From positions 2,604,001 to 2,668,000 of the forward strand of contig RCTD01000003.1 in assembly GCA_014898415.1 (NCBI GenBank): a stretch of 64,000 bases of DNA, given 5' to 3'. This DNA is from Stromatinia cepivora. Its lineage: Eukaryota; Ascomycota; Leotiomycetes; Helotiales; Sclerotiniaceae. Shown piece by piece: positions 22,162-33,810 of the stretch (position 1 is the stretch's first letter; each line of letters opens with the position of its first letter). Below the pieces are notes generated by a model that made no database searches, had not been told where the DNA came from, and saw only the letters and a program-made list of their open reading frames with translations. Made by a program: the position numbers and the translations under genes.

Positions 22162-22317
22162 CTAGATTAAGGTGCGAGCACGACTTCCATCGGGCTTTCT
22201 TGGTATTCTGAAAGGCACCTTTCCTACCGGCCATTGCCCACCATAAGCATAGAAATTTGGATCCATTTCTAAAGCCTCTTTATCTACCAAAATTTCTATA
22301 TTAAATTCGGTAATTAT
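22162..22317 (-). pseudogene. C-terminal fragment of a cytochrome P450 related to the P450 at 39-41 kb
   Basis: Reads ITEFNIEILVDKEALEMDPN, then FYAYGGQWPVGKVPFRIPRK, and ends at a TAG at 22162-22164. It aligns residue for residue with the last ~40 residues of the plus-strand P450 at 39473-41282 (TEFDVQILADEEALGMDPKF and following). It lacks the heme-binding loop and everything upstream. Around half of the nucleotide differences from the intact copy are G-to-A or C-to-T, consistent with RIP or simple decay. AT-rich filler (22318-22440) separates it from the N-terminal fragment next to it. Confidence 0.75.
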
Positions 22318-22440
22318 TATTATATTAATAGCAAGTATTGTTTATTTTGAAAATATTTGTTCAATATATATATGTATATTACTACTATATAGAAATCATA
22401 AATTGTTCATATCTATTAATAAAAATTCGAGATTATTGAT
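22318..22440. other. AT-rich filler between two P450 fragments
   Basis: Nearly pure A/T sequence with stops in all frames. It joins an N-terminal fragment of one P450 to a C-terminal fragment of another. Possibly heavily mutated P450 or transposon sequence; nothing can be read from it. Confidence 0.5.
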
Positions 22441-22919
22441 AAGATTAAACTCGCCGGTCAAAAGCTTCAGAAAAGCACGAATGCCTTTGTCTTTTGGTAT
22501 TTGGTTTGCTTGTGTCAATCGGTACATCATATCCGGCTTGAGCACGACAAGAATTGGGGCAGCGAGAAGCCAATTGTCGAAGTAAAAGGCGCTGTTGAGA
22601 TGAGGATATCTCTGCCGGATTTGGTCTCCTACATAGACGCCATGAGCGTATGGAAGAAGGCCGCCAACAACGCCTGCACCGAGAGGCATATGCCCAAGTA
22701 ACCAGCGACGCGGTGGCATAGGCTTCAATTTTGGTTAGTAGATACTCAAAGTGTAGAATTAGACCAAATTGAAAAATCGTGGGAACGTACAAGACCTTGC
22801 TTCTGAAGTCCTCGAATGAAGTTTCGCACTCGATATAGCTTTATCACGAATAAAGTTATGAGTATAGCAAACACGGCGCCTGCCAGCTTCGGCAGCTGGG
22901 TAGCAAATGATGCGGTCAT
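22441..22919 (-). pseudogene. N-terminal fragment of a microsomal cytochrome P450
   Basis: The start at 22919 opens a signal-anchor helix (LAGAVFAILITLFVIKLY). After a GTACGT...AAG intron (about 22731-22793) comes the proline hinge PMPPRRWLLGHMPLGAG and the A-helix/beta-1 region through PDMMYRLTQANQIPKDKG and LTGEFNL. Homology then stops in AT-rich sequence. About 140 residues survive; the I-helix, ExxR and heme-binding loop are absent, so it cannot be an active P450. The hinge and following sequence differ from the P450 at 39-41 kb, so this is another subfamily. An alternative in-frame ATG lies at 22985. Confidence 0.75.
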
Positions 22920-23524
22920 GTCGCTACAGTTTGTAAGAATTTCGACACAATAATTGGGATGAAAAAGGAATGTCTGGAGAGGCATAAAGTACTGTGGGTG
23001 AAAAATTCACATCAAGCAAGGCTCGGAGCTCGGGGAAATGACCTCTCTTCGAGCTGTAGCTAGATATCCAGTGGGCCATCGTTGTGATTTGCAATTTATA
23101 AGACTTAGTTTGCCTTGTTTCATGTTTCGTTCCTGGCTGAATAAAGCCGAGAGCACTATTAGCAGCTTGCCAAAGGGATGAAGGACAGGCCGATTAGCCG
23201 AGAATATGTCTAATTGGTGGATAGTTAGTGCAATTCTTATCTACGGCGCATGTTTACTGCCGCTCTCGGCAGCTTGGAGCAGCATGGGGCCAACTTGTTG
23301 GGGTCCTGTTGGTGATTCCTGCAATCAATATTGATAGACAGCGGGGCAAGGTACATCGAATCAATATATAATGCGGCGCAGCACAGATCCATACCTCGCA
23401 GAGATCCGCACCTCACAACTCTAGATAGCATATTTGCTAAACTTCTTACCTCTCCCATTTGATTAATGTCTACTTATATGTCAATTCCATTCTCACATCG
23501 CCCCTAATTAAGACAGGGCCAAGA
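22920..23524. other. Intergenic: upstream of P450 relic, downstream of the SAT4-type gene
   Basis: No coding or structural signal seen. It would have contained the promoter of the P450 whose N-terminus survives at 22441-22919. Confidence 0.5.
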
Positions 23525-24872
23525 TTATACGATATCGGCTCCCTTTGCAGGTGTCTCCCCACTGACCTTCTTTGATGCCTCATCCCATGAGACCTCCGAG
23601 TCGACATGGATGACCTCGCTTCGCAGCAGCTGAGATACATCTTGACTCTTACCCTTACCGTCGATGAATGTTCTAACCCCAGTCATATGAGCACGGGGGA
23701 TGCTTGGCAAATCATTCATTTTCACCCGGCCTTCCTCGCCATATTGCTCGTAGCCGCCCTCTCGAACATTTGATTTAGATCTCCAGGATGCGAGATTCAT
23801 GAGCCGCTTCAAGGTTTGACGGGATTTGTAGTACCATCGCAATCCGCCGTGTGGTGACTGTACTAATTTGTTGTTGCTGCGAGCCACGAAGAAAGTCCGG
23901 AATGCCGTTGCTGAAGTCAATATAACACCAACTTCGGCACCTATGATGAGCCAATAGATCTCCCAGATCTGGTCGACCTTTCCGTGAAATTGGAGGCCGT
24001 AGACTCGGATGATTGCGACGATGGTCAGTATGATCGTCAAGCAAAGAGACATGGCGAGCATGATTTTTTGTGTCCACTTGATCTTGACTTGCCATATCAA
24101 GCAGATCGGAATGGTTAGAACTGGAGAAGGTGTAAGCTTTGGAATATTATTAAATGTTTGGAGATACTTACTCATGACATCAGACAGAATGTCAAGAGCC
24201 ATTTCCGTAGATGCATAAATTTTTGTTCTGTTACTACCCGTTTCCGACAAGCATTGTACTGAGTCAAAATATTAGATGGTGCTTGATCTGAGTACCAGGG
24301 ATTACTCACGAGCCTTAAGTGAAAAGTAATAAGGGCAAGCTAGATAATAAACCGAGATCCCAAATCCAAGAATTCCAGTAGTGATGATCGTAACAATCCA
24401 CCAGTATATTTTCAGGGGTCGAATACGATCTATGAGCTTTCTGAAGAGGAACAGAAAGCTGAACTTGACAGCCATGATGGAAGTCCAAGTAAGCATCAAG
24501 ATGACGGTGATCCATTTTTGGAATTCGAAGACTTGTTGAAGGAAATCTGGAGGCATGACGGCTGTCTCCGGATTGTGAGTCAAGGCTTCCGCGAGGTACA
24601 TTGGCTCCATGTTAATGGAGTATTGCATGATAAGTGCAATAACTATACAGCATATACCGATTAACAAGAAGCCGTCGTCCAAGCCAAAGTCTTTCTGAAT
24701 TCGGAATCGAACATAAAAGCGGCATATTGCCGAGACTAGACCTACAGCAAGCAAGACTCCGGTTGATATCTGTACTTTGTTATTCGTGAATGAACTAGAG
24801 ACTAGAATGTATGCTCCATACCAAGAAGGCTTGCTTGTCGATTCGCCCTGAGTGGTCGTTTGGATTGCCCAT
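23525..24872 (-). CDS. SAT4-type/rhodopsin-domain integral membrane protein, four exons, 397 aa
   Basis: Exons 24822-24872, 24310-24769, 24172-24258 and 23525-24120 join in phase (1194 nt). About seven membrane segments fall in residues ~18-265. The second exon carries RFYVRFRIQKDFGLDDGFLL, the RxxxR...DD signature after the first helices shared by the fungal rhodopsin-domain (SAT4/PTH11-like, non-CFEM) family. A conserved Cys-containing extracellular loop (YYLACPYYFS) follows. The cytoplasmic tail (~130 residues) is hydrophilic. Members are GPCR-like by topology, often near secondary-metabolism genes; coupling to G proteins is mostly unproven. No CFEM domain is present. Ligand unknown. Confidence 0.85.
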
Positions 24873-25558
24873 GATTAAGAAATCGCGTGCAGTTAAGAGT
24901 ACGAAATGATATGATTGATGTTAGGGACTAGAAGAAAAAAAGCGCGGAGTTGTCAGAGTGATAGGCAGAACATGCAAAGGCTTCGCCAATTATCAAATAC
25001 CTTGAATAAAGCAATCAACTGAAGCTGCAAAGACTCCCACCACATCGATATTTTTTGGCTCCTGAAAAACCCCAAGGCTTCAAGGCTTTTGATAGGCAAC
25101 CGAGTCCGAGAGCAAGCTGCGCCGCGCATAATCTGTATGTGTGTCGATATGTGGGTTGCAAAAGTAACCCTACTTCCTTCATCTTTGTTTTCATTGGCCA
25201 TGGAGGATAAACTATCTTCAATTGCAACCTTCTTCACGCGGTCATGTTGAAAAGTAGGGTAAAGTTATCATGGCTTATAGCCACCATCTACAATGCGCAG
25301 CATCTCAGAAACAGGAGAGGTGCTTACAAGTGCAGATTTTTCGTCATCAGTAAGCTCACAATAACACTCCAAGCGGCGGAACATTCCAACGTAGGTAGGT
25401 GTCATTGTTTCTTCCGTATACATCAACCAACTGACTGAAAAATACTCGGCCAGAAACGTGGAAGGGATACAAAGTTGGTGCCTAGGCTGCGCAACGGTTA
25501 CCGGCGGGACGGATAATGGTTCTGATGGATAATCTGTGGATAATTTATTGATGAAATG
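24873..25558. other. Intergenic region up to the first LTR fragment
   Basis: It contains the upstream region of the SAT4-type gene. A 98-codon minus-strand frame at 25268-25564 runs into the LTR boundary and matches nothing I recognise, so it is not called. It may be a gene remnant cut by retroelement insertion. Confidence 0.4.
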
Positions 25559-25735
25559 TGTCACGAATCGTGAACCACAGGAGGTTAATCACGTGATACC
25601 TCGTATCTTCCTTATCAATTGGTGAGCTGATCGTCTGTGCACACGCGTTACGATTCATACGATTTAGTATGGTAAAATGGTGACCCTAATAACATATGCG
25701 CACAGCCCCGCAGCTCACGAATGGGTATTTGTGTA
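25559..25735 (+). repeat. Truncated Ty3/gypsy LTR fragment, about 177 bp
   Basis: It begins TGTCACGAATCGTGAACCAC, the same start as the two 282-bp LTRs at 27803 and 34554, and stays alignable through ACGAATGGGTATTTGTGTATA. It then diverges before the last ~100 bp of the LTR, so it is neither a complete solo LTR nor part of the adjacent element. It keeps many C/G positions that are T/A in the two paired LTRs (for example ACACGCGTTACG), so it is less mutated. Confidence 0.85.
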
Positions 25736-26094
25736 TATATATTAATAATATGCTATTCGTAATTAATAGTAGAGTATACCAAATGATTGATCTTGAGCAC
25801 GAAGCTCTATACAAAGGAAATCCATCTTGATTATATAGACCTTCGTGTTCCAACATTGGGTTGGAGCGACGCTCCTTCGCTCCCTCGCTCCCTCACGTGA
25901 CTGTTCACATGATCCTGGGACACGTGATAATGCTTATGTGACGTTCCGGCGTAACAGATATCTGGAAATAATTGATAGATTATTTATAAATATTTATTAT
26001 TTATAAATTAATAAATAATTTATATAAATTGTTAAATATTCGTTTATTTTTGAAATTATTCTTATATTATTATATTAATTTTTATATTAATCTT
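25736..26094. other. Non-coding spacer between LTR fragment and copia element, AT-rich at its end
   Basis: It includes a CGCTCC-repeating GC-rich patch near 25865-25900 and then, from about 25970, nearly pure A/T sequence built from ATTTATAAAT-type words. The sequence after the copia element (38624-38710) is similar, so the copia element inserted into an AT-rich tract. Confidence 0.6.
26090..26094. repeat. Copia target-site duplication, left (ATCTT)
   Basis: ATCTT directly precedes the left 169-bp LTR and recurs directly after the right LTR at 38619-38623. Confidence 0.85.
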
Positions 26095-26263
26095 TGTTGG
26101 AAATGAGGCCATCATAGGATTAGAATTGAGGTCACAAGACCACAATGGTGTACAAACCATATTTAGGGATAACCTCAATTCTACTCCTACTAGAATTATA
26201 GATCCTTAATTCAACCTACATAATCAACAATAATACTATTACTTCCTGTACCAAAAGTTAACA
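26095..26263 (+). repeat. Copia 5' LTR, 169 bp
   Basis: It starts TGTTGGAAATGAGGCC and ends AAAAGTTAACA. It is the same length as the right copy with a small number of differences, mostly transitions. It begins with canonical TG and ends with CA. Confidence 0.92.
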
Positions 26264-27797
26264 AATTATAAAATCCGATTATACAATAATGATTAGAAAG
26301 CAAAGCAAATCGAAAAAGGATTAATATAACTAATAAAGATAAAATAAAATAAAAATCAGAGTTTTCATATAATACTACTGAAGTAGAGTTGAAATACGAT
26401 AACACAATTTATAACTTATAACATCATAGGCCAGAACGAAAAACAATCTACACAATACCGATATAGAATTATAACAAAGGCGAAGAACAAATTCGCATAA
26501 TTATAAGAAAATATATTACAATACGATTTTATAAATTCTTTTATTATTTTATTTTTATATTTCTTTATTATTTTGAATTTATTTATTGTATACTTTTTTT
26601 AAGATTATCTTAAAAATCTGAAGATTATCTTCAATATCTATCAAACAATAAGAAATCTTTACAATATCAGAATCAAACAATCCTTCGAAACTCGATCAAA
26701 ATAACTATAAGCGATAGTTCAAATAAACGAAGATACAATTGAAAGGGAAAGGATAGTTTTATACAATTGATCAAACATTAAACGAATATATATAGATTAC
26801 AAAACCCAATATAATATCTGCCTATAAGATCAATAATCATATATATTATAATATCGAATTGAAATCGGAATACTTAAAGGATAAAGCAAATATATTATTA
26901 TATATTTGCATAATATTCAATAATAACGATAAAATCTTCACCAATGAATATTCAATAATATATATACTTTGGAGATACTTTAAATCAAAATATATCAGAG
27001 TCAGTATAGTTACAATTAATATATATATAACGATAATCCAGAACTTCAAATTCCAATCCAATACCCATTCCGATATAATCATTATCGAAATTTGAGATAA
27101 ATTGAAAGAATACAAAAGGAAACTAAAAACTACAAATGAAAATTATCGATCAGTATATCAAGATATTATTCTGTTTTTGATTTTAATATATAATTTTCTA
27201 ATCGATTATCAAAAAGTAGTAGATATATTGAATATCTAAATCAGTTTTAATACCAATAATAAGATCAAGTATTTACAAATTAAAGAATTTTGTTTTAAGG
27301 ATAAATCAAAGTTAGTATAAATTGTAAAAAAATCTAGATACATTTTTCAATATTAAGAATCAGATTTCGAGATCCCAAATAATGTTTGCGATCTGTATCA
27401 AAAGGAAGATCATTATATATAAGATTGTTTGTATTTAGTATAAGCCAGTAAACTCTTTTATAATTATTTTCGTTATCAAAAAAGAAGGAGATCATTGAAT
27501 CCAAAAAAGATTTATTTCAATAAGAAAGATCAAGTATATCCTATTAATAATATCTTTAAATCAGATTCCGATATTGAGGATATGATAAAAGAAGATTGCA
27601 ATTTGATAAAGGAAATTATTAGTAAGACTTCCTTTAGTAAATGGTATATTGATATAAACACTTTTTTATATATATTTGATCAACTTTCATTATTCAGATC
27701 AATAGAATCTATTGTCAAATGAAGGATAAAGGTTGGTAAGGGAGTGATGTATTGTTGTTATTGGGGTTTAGTGGATATAATATACGAAGATAATTCT
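26264..27797 (+). pseudogene. Degenerate copia gag/protease region
   Basis: An AT-rich internal region with stops in all frames. Near its end, around 27490-27770, a readable stretch gives NKKDQVYPINN, then SFSKWYID and LSLFRSIESIVK, matching the copia protease context in which the active site is normally W-x-x-DSGAS. Here the site reads ID-INT, so the catalytic DSG is destroyed. The gypsy element cuts in just downstream. Confidence 0.7.
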
Positions 27798-27802
27798 AAG
27801 AT
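27798..27802. repeat. Gypsy target-site duplication, left (AAGAT)
   Basis: AAGAT directly precedes the left 282-bp LTR and recurs at 34836-34840 after the right LTR. Confidence 0.88.
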
Positions 27803-28084
27803 TGTCACGAATCGTGAACCACAGGAGGCTAACTACATGATACCTCTTATCTCCCATATCCATTGATGAGCTGATCGTCCGTGTACATACATTACGATTT
27901 ATACAATTTAGTATAATAAAATGGTGATCCTAATAATATATACATACAACCCTATAACTTATGAATGGGTATTTATATATATATATCTAATCGCTCCTTA
28001 CAAATCATAATTCTTCAATTATAGATTCTAAAGAATATAATTGATCTTATTTATTCAGTTCTATTATAACTTTTGTACATTATA
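27803..28084 (+). repeat. Gypsy 5' LTR, 282 bp
   Basis: It starts TGTCACGAATCG. Its end reads GTACATTATA where the 3' copy reads GTGCGTCACA; the differences at this end are all G-to-A or C-to-T, the RIP direction. Confidence 0.92.
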
Positions 28085-28534
28085 TTATCTACAATTTATT
28101 TATAAGCATTCAGTTATCTAATAGCCTTCCAAATAATACCTTATTTTAATAATACCTTCTTAGATGAACTTTTATAAATATTATATCCAAAAAAAGAAGA
28201 TCTATTCTGATCTAATCGATAAAGATATAAATACCTTTAAAAGTGTACTATCACTTTCATAATACAACAAACTCTTTCTCCTATACACTTCGAATCTTCG
28301 AAAGTATATTCTGAGGAATCTTTTCCTTTTCCTCAATTATTTCAACAATCCTTCGAAAAAAATATAAATACAGAATTGGATAATGTTATCATTGGAAAAA
28401 AAAAGACTAGTAAAGAAAAGATTCTAGTATATAAAATTGATACTCCCAATAGTTCAATTGTTCCTTTCAAATTATTATTATAATTATAAAATCTTTATAT
28501 AATGATTATAAATTTGAAAAAGAAGAATCAATAA

Positions 28535-29800
28535 TTGAAAGTTATAATGATAACAAACTCTATAATAATGCAATCTTCTTTTGAACCCCAAATAATGTTT
28601 ACACAGGCATTTAGGTTAACAACAGTACCTAGGACTTCTTTTATTCCTTCAATCGAAATTCAAGGACCTTCATCTAAGCAAACCCGAAGATCCCGAAATC
28701 AGAGAAAGAAAACTTCGATCAAACGATTTGATCACCCAGAACTCTTCGAGGATTTTCCTTCCCTTTCAGAAAGTAATAATCCATTTAATAATCAGGGGTC
28801 CCCTTATTCAAGAAGCCAATCTAATTGATCAAAATCGTATTCCCATACCAATCACAACTCACAGCAAAATGTATATATACCAAAACCTATAAATCTTATT
28901 ACTAAACTTAGCAATGATATTAAACCTAAAATTAATTTATAGTAATTATTGATTATAGAATGATTCGAGCTATATATTACATCATTTAAAAGTGAAATGC
29001 AATGTTGTACATATATAATCAATCAAACCGAATCGGAAATACAAGTATATTATTATACTCTTTATATACGAGTGCCCCGATTCACAGTATTCGAATTGGT
29101 TGAACAGTTTGCAGTGATCTATTGGAACCCGGTCGAAATTGATGATGCTTGTTTTTAATATAAAATGTAGGTTATATTTAATACAATTCGATATAGCAAT
29201 TTTTTAGAATAATATAGAAAGTTCAGATTATTTGTTACCCAAATAGAGATTATTGATGATAAAATTCTATTCAAGGATTTCGAACAAAAGATTTCCGATT
29301 TTCTTTTGCAAATAATAATAATACTTATCAAAGATTACAAAATTACAAAAGAATTTATAAATATATTTACTAAAGTAAATCAAAATGAAATTTCATTACA
29401 AAAACAAAACCAATATTATATTGATCGAAAAGTCTCTATAGCTATTTATAAACTAATAGTTATTACAAATCCTTTATAACCCTTTCAAAGTTCTAATAAT
29501 TCCAATTTTAGAACCTTTATATTCCCGAAATTATTTCCACCCTAAAATACCCCTCCTGGATATACCAGCCCTACCGTACCCAATAACTATTCGAACTTCA
29601 AATACTCGTTACCCTTTTTTTCTTCTGAAGCAATATATATATCGACACCTTATATCGATAATCTCAATGAGATTGAGACGGTATAAGAAGAAGCAGAAGA
29701 ATTCGAAGAATATCGGGATACCGAAGAAGATTTCAACTCAGAAGTTACAATTGAAACCATACAGAATATCCGTTTAGAAGAAGAAAAGCATTTAAAATCA
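28535..29800 (+). pseudogene. Degenerate gypsy gag
   Basis: It opens with a short readable frame (28535-28828) containing a basic stretch RRSRNQRKKTSIKRF. Further on, around 29080-29150, RVPRFTVFELVEQFAVIYWNP is capsid-like. The frame breaks repeatedly. An acidic segment near 29690 (EEAEEFEEYRDTEEDF) precedes the protease. Confidence 0.6.
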
Positions 29801-29879
29801 AATACTTAAACTCCATCTCTATTCTAAGTACTATACGGGATATAAGATTTCTTGATTTAACCAAACTTACAAAAAAAAA

Positions 29880-30120
29880 AGCATTTACCCTTTTTTGTAA
29901 CCTTTCGAAAAATAATTACATTTATCGATCAAGAATACTTATTGATTCTAAAACAAATGGATTCGCTTTTATTAATACTATATTTCTTATTTATTTATTT
30001 CTTATATTTAAACTAAGAATTATACTATTTGAAATTTTAATTGAAATTAAAAAGTATAATAATATATAAAACCATACCATTACCTATTTTATATTCTTTA
30101 ATTTAACGATCGATAATTAT
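29880..30120 (+). pseudogene. Degenerate gypsy aspartic protease
   Basis: Around 29930-29975 a frame reads LLIDSKTNGFAFINT, corresponding to the usual LIDSGA(S/T)GFAFID active-site strand with the catalytic glycine codon mutated. Stops follow at once. Confidence 0.6.
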
Positions 30121-30959
30121 GAACAATCTTTTATCCCTTTCCTTATTACTAAATTAAGAAGTTATAATATTATTCTAAATAGATTTTGGTTATTAAAAAC
30201 TCGAACGAAATTCGATTGCTTCAATAGATATCTTGAATAACCTAAAGAGAGATTCTGTACCATTTCCTATTCGAATAATCTCTTTGTTATTTAATCATTC
30301 CTTTGTAAACGGAAGATCAATTGATTAATCTAATAAGATACTGATCGACGAGATAACCAATTCGAAGAATATTGGAATCGAAAAGATTCATAATTAAGCA
30401 AATCAATTATAATTGATAATATACAATAAGAACTTTCAAATATAAATACAATACAAACTTTTATTGAAAAGAAAAAAATCCCGATTCCTTTCAAATTCAA
30501 TCCATTTCCTTTCTAATCAATCACATTATCATTGCAGATCTATAAATGCCTCCCCTGTATATCGCCCGAAATCCTCGATTTATATATACTCAAATTTAAT
30601 AAGTTTCAATTAGAATATAAAAAAGATAAACAAACTAAACTTTTTACCATTACTCTAAAAGAATTCGATAATATAATAGACTTCTAATGGAACAAATGAT
30701 ATACAGAAGAGAGAATACTGATTGCCCTAATCGAATTCAAAAATACAAAAGTTCGAAAGAAACTCGATCGAATACTAATCGAAATCGATTTAGAATCTGA
30801 AATACTATCTAAATATCAACAATATCATCAAGCCTTTTTTAAGTATAAATCAAATATCTTGCCTCTTAATTAATCTTATAATTATAAAATCATATTAGAA
30901 GGCAAAAAAGAACAAGCCTTGCATTATAGCCTGCTTTATAAGATATCCTTGAAATAATT

Positions 30960-32200
30960 AGAAGTTGTTAAAGAATATATTATGAATAATTTTAGCAAAG
31001 GTTTCATTAAACCCAATCAAGCTTTTTATATTGTATCCGTTCTATTCGTTAAGAAACCCAATAATAATTTGAAATTCTATATAGATTTCAGATTATTGAA
31101 TTCCTTGATACATAAGGATCGGTATCCCTTTCCTTTGATCGATGAAACGCTTTCTCGGCTTTCCAGTGTTAAGATCCTTATCAAACTTAATATTCGTCAA
31201 ACTTTCCATTACATAAGAATGGATCCTGTTTCGAAAGAATATACTACCTTTCGAACCCAATACAGATCATACAAATACAAGGTCATACTATTCGGATTAA
31301 TAAATAATTTTGTAACCTATTAGTGTTATATAAATAATATTTTATTCGATTACCTAAACGTTTTTTGTATAATATACTTCAACAATATTCTAATCTATTT
31401 CAAGAACGAAAAAAAGTATCAAACTTATATTAAACTAATTCTCGAATAATTAGAAATTGTTGATCTACAAGTAGATCTCAAGAAATACGAATTCAATATT
31501 ACATATATTAAGTATTTGGGTTTTATTATCTTTATTAAAGGAATAGAGATGGACCCTAAAAAGATTGAGATAGTTGAGAATTGGATTTTTCTAATAATAA
31601 TGAAAAGGATTCAATTATTTTTTGGTTTTTGCAACTTTTATCGATGGTTTATTAAGGATTACAATATAATAGCAAAACCTTTCAATGAATTCATTAAAGC
31701 AAATGTTAAATTCGTATTTAACGAAGTATGCCAAAACATATTCAATATCTTGAAGAAAAAGTTTATCTCCGTTTTGCTCCTGCAATATTATAATCACCGA
31801 TTCCCCTATATACTCGAAATAGATATATTTGATGGGGTAATTGTTAATGTATTATTATAATAGTATGATGAAGATTAATTTTTTGTAATTTATTTCTTTA
31901 AAACTATAATTGCTATTAAACTAAACTACAAAATTCATAACAAAGAAATACTATCAATTATTCGATTTTTCAATTATTGGAAAGTGGAACTCACCGATTC
32001 ACTACATAAAATCAAGGTTTATACCGATCATAAGGCCCTCGAATATTTCATGATTATTAAGACTCTTAATGTCCGACAAACTCGTTAAATAAAAGTTCTA
32101 ACCAATTATAACTTCATTATTATATATCGCCTTAGAAAAGATAATCTTTTTGTTGATGCTTTAATCCATTGGACCAATAAGTTGAATTTTTAGAATTATA
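30960..32200 (+). pseudogene. Degenerate gypsy reverse transcriptase-RNase H
   Basis: RT motifs are readable: VLFVKKPNNNLKFYIDFRLLN, DRYPFPLIDETL, then IKLNIRQTFHYIR (normally KLDLRxAYHxIR) and TTFRTQY...VILFGL. The catalytic YLDDILIYS reads FNNILIYF near 31380, both Asp codons now Asn. RNase H appears at 32010-32160 (KVYTDHKALEYFM, TLNVRQTR, RLRKDN, VDALIH). At least two stops interrupt the RT. Confidence 0.88.
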
Positions 32201-32439
32201 TTAAAAAGAAGAATCGTTTTTAGTAGCTTATTAAAGACAACCAAGTTGATATCGAAATCATAAGAAAAGCCTTACAAAAGTACCACTCAAATGAAACAGC
32301 GATTATTAGTATCGATTTGAATGAAATCGCTTTTCGATTCGATCTAATTAACTGTATTATCGAAGCAAATAAAACTACAGATAGCTTGTTAGTATTCAAA
32401 ATGTAAGCTATCCAAGGTCACAAGCATATATCATTCCAA

Positions 32440-33200
32440 AATGATTTTTTGCTTTATGATAACCGCCTGGTGGTGCCTGACATTGACAACCTTCGAATTT
32501 ATCTGATTCGTAAAACCTATAATTCCGTTTCCATTGTTCATTTTGGTACAAGCAAAATCTACCTCTTATTATTTCAACAATACTATTAGCTCAGAATACA
32601 CAATACTATAGCCAGATATATATGCAATTATTACATTTGCAAATGTAGTTCCGTTCTACACAATCGTACCCCCAGTTTATTATATCCATTTCCGATTTCT
32701 AATCGAATATGGCAATATATCATTATGGATTATTGCAACTTTAATAAAGATAAATATGGATATAACAATATTTTAATCATTATTGATCGATTAATAAAAC
32801 AAACTATTTTTATACTTTATTACAAATCAATCGATACTCGAATTCAAGCACAATTATATCTCTACTATATATATCGATATTATAATCCCCTTGACATTAT
32901 AATATCAGATCGCAGCCCTCAATTCATATCACAATTCTAGAAGGAATTCAACCAAATCTTAGGAACTGATCTCAAACTATCCATTGCTCACCATTTCCAA
33001 ACCGATAGTCAAATTGAGATCTATAATCAATACCTTCAATAATAATTAAAACTGTTTGTTAACTACTATCAAGACAATTGATCAGAATTCCTATCTATAA
33101 TGGATTACATGCAACTTACTCTTCCATACGATTCCTTAGAAGGGCTTACACCCTACGAAACCCTATACAGGCATACACCGAAATATACATAGGAATAAAA
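32440..33200 (+). pseudogene. Degenerate gypsy integrase
   Basis: Motifs are in order: residual zinc-binding region (HFGTSK), IWQYIIMDYCNFNKDKYG (first Asp), NPLDIIISDRSPQFIS (second Asp) and FQTDSQIEIYNQYLQ (the Glu). The three catalytic acids remain, but stops occur within and between the motifs. Confidence 0.88.
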
Positions 33201-33589
33201 GGAAGATGCTAATAAGCCAACAAACGATATGAATATATATAATGCCTATATATACACAGAACACAATAGATTAACTCTCGTACAAACAAAAGAAGGCCTA
33301 TTATATACCCAAACCAAGATATCGAAATCTATAAATACTCACTAGTGTAAGATCGATTTCGATATCGAAGATTATATATAACTCAATATGAAAAGTTATC
33401 CTATCCAAAAACCATTCAAGAAATTGGATTTCTTAATTCAAAAAAGATTCAAGATTATTAATCGATTTGGAAACTTTTTCAAACTCGAACTCCCGATTAC
33501 AATGAAAATTCATCCTATTTTCCTTCCAAATCGATTACACAAAACATATAATGATCTTCTTTTTAATTAAATATTCGAACTATCTCTGT

Positions 33590-33810
33590 TTATTAATATA
33601 ACTAATGATTTGGAATAAGAAATGGAAAAAGTCTTAATAATAAAGAAAACACGAAAAACCTTATTATACAGAATCTCGTAGTTTAATAATGATACCGATC
33701 TTACCTGGTATCCTGCTTTCGATCTTAAAACATCATTGTATCTCCTACACGATTTTCACCTAACCAATCCAACATTGCCTGGTCCTTCTAATCGATTAAT
33801 TGATTAAATA
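33590..33810 (+). pseudogene. Chromodomain-like tail of the gypsy integrase
   Basis: A frame reads LYRIS, a stop, then DLTWYPAFDLKTSLYLLHDF and LTNPTLPGPSNRL. This matches the 'YLVKWxGY...TWYPASDLKTSPxLLRDFHxxNPxLPGPPxRL' end of fungal chromoviruses. It explains a preference for heterochromatic or repeat targets, such as the copia copy it sits in. Confidence 0.7.

Noticed and set aside
22162..22919. One intact P450 gene with an AT-rich intron
   Set aside because: The two parts belong to different P450 subfamilies and the I-helix, ExxR and heme loop are absent; an intron cannot account for the missing ~350 residues.
25268..25564. 98-codon minus-strand frame ending at the LTR fragment
   Set aside because: Its start lies inside or at the repeat boundary and no family is recognisable; mentioned only as a possible cut remnant.
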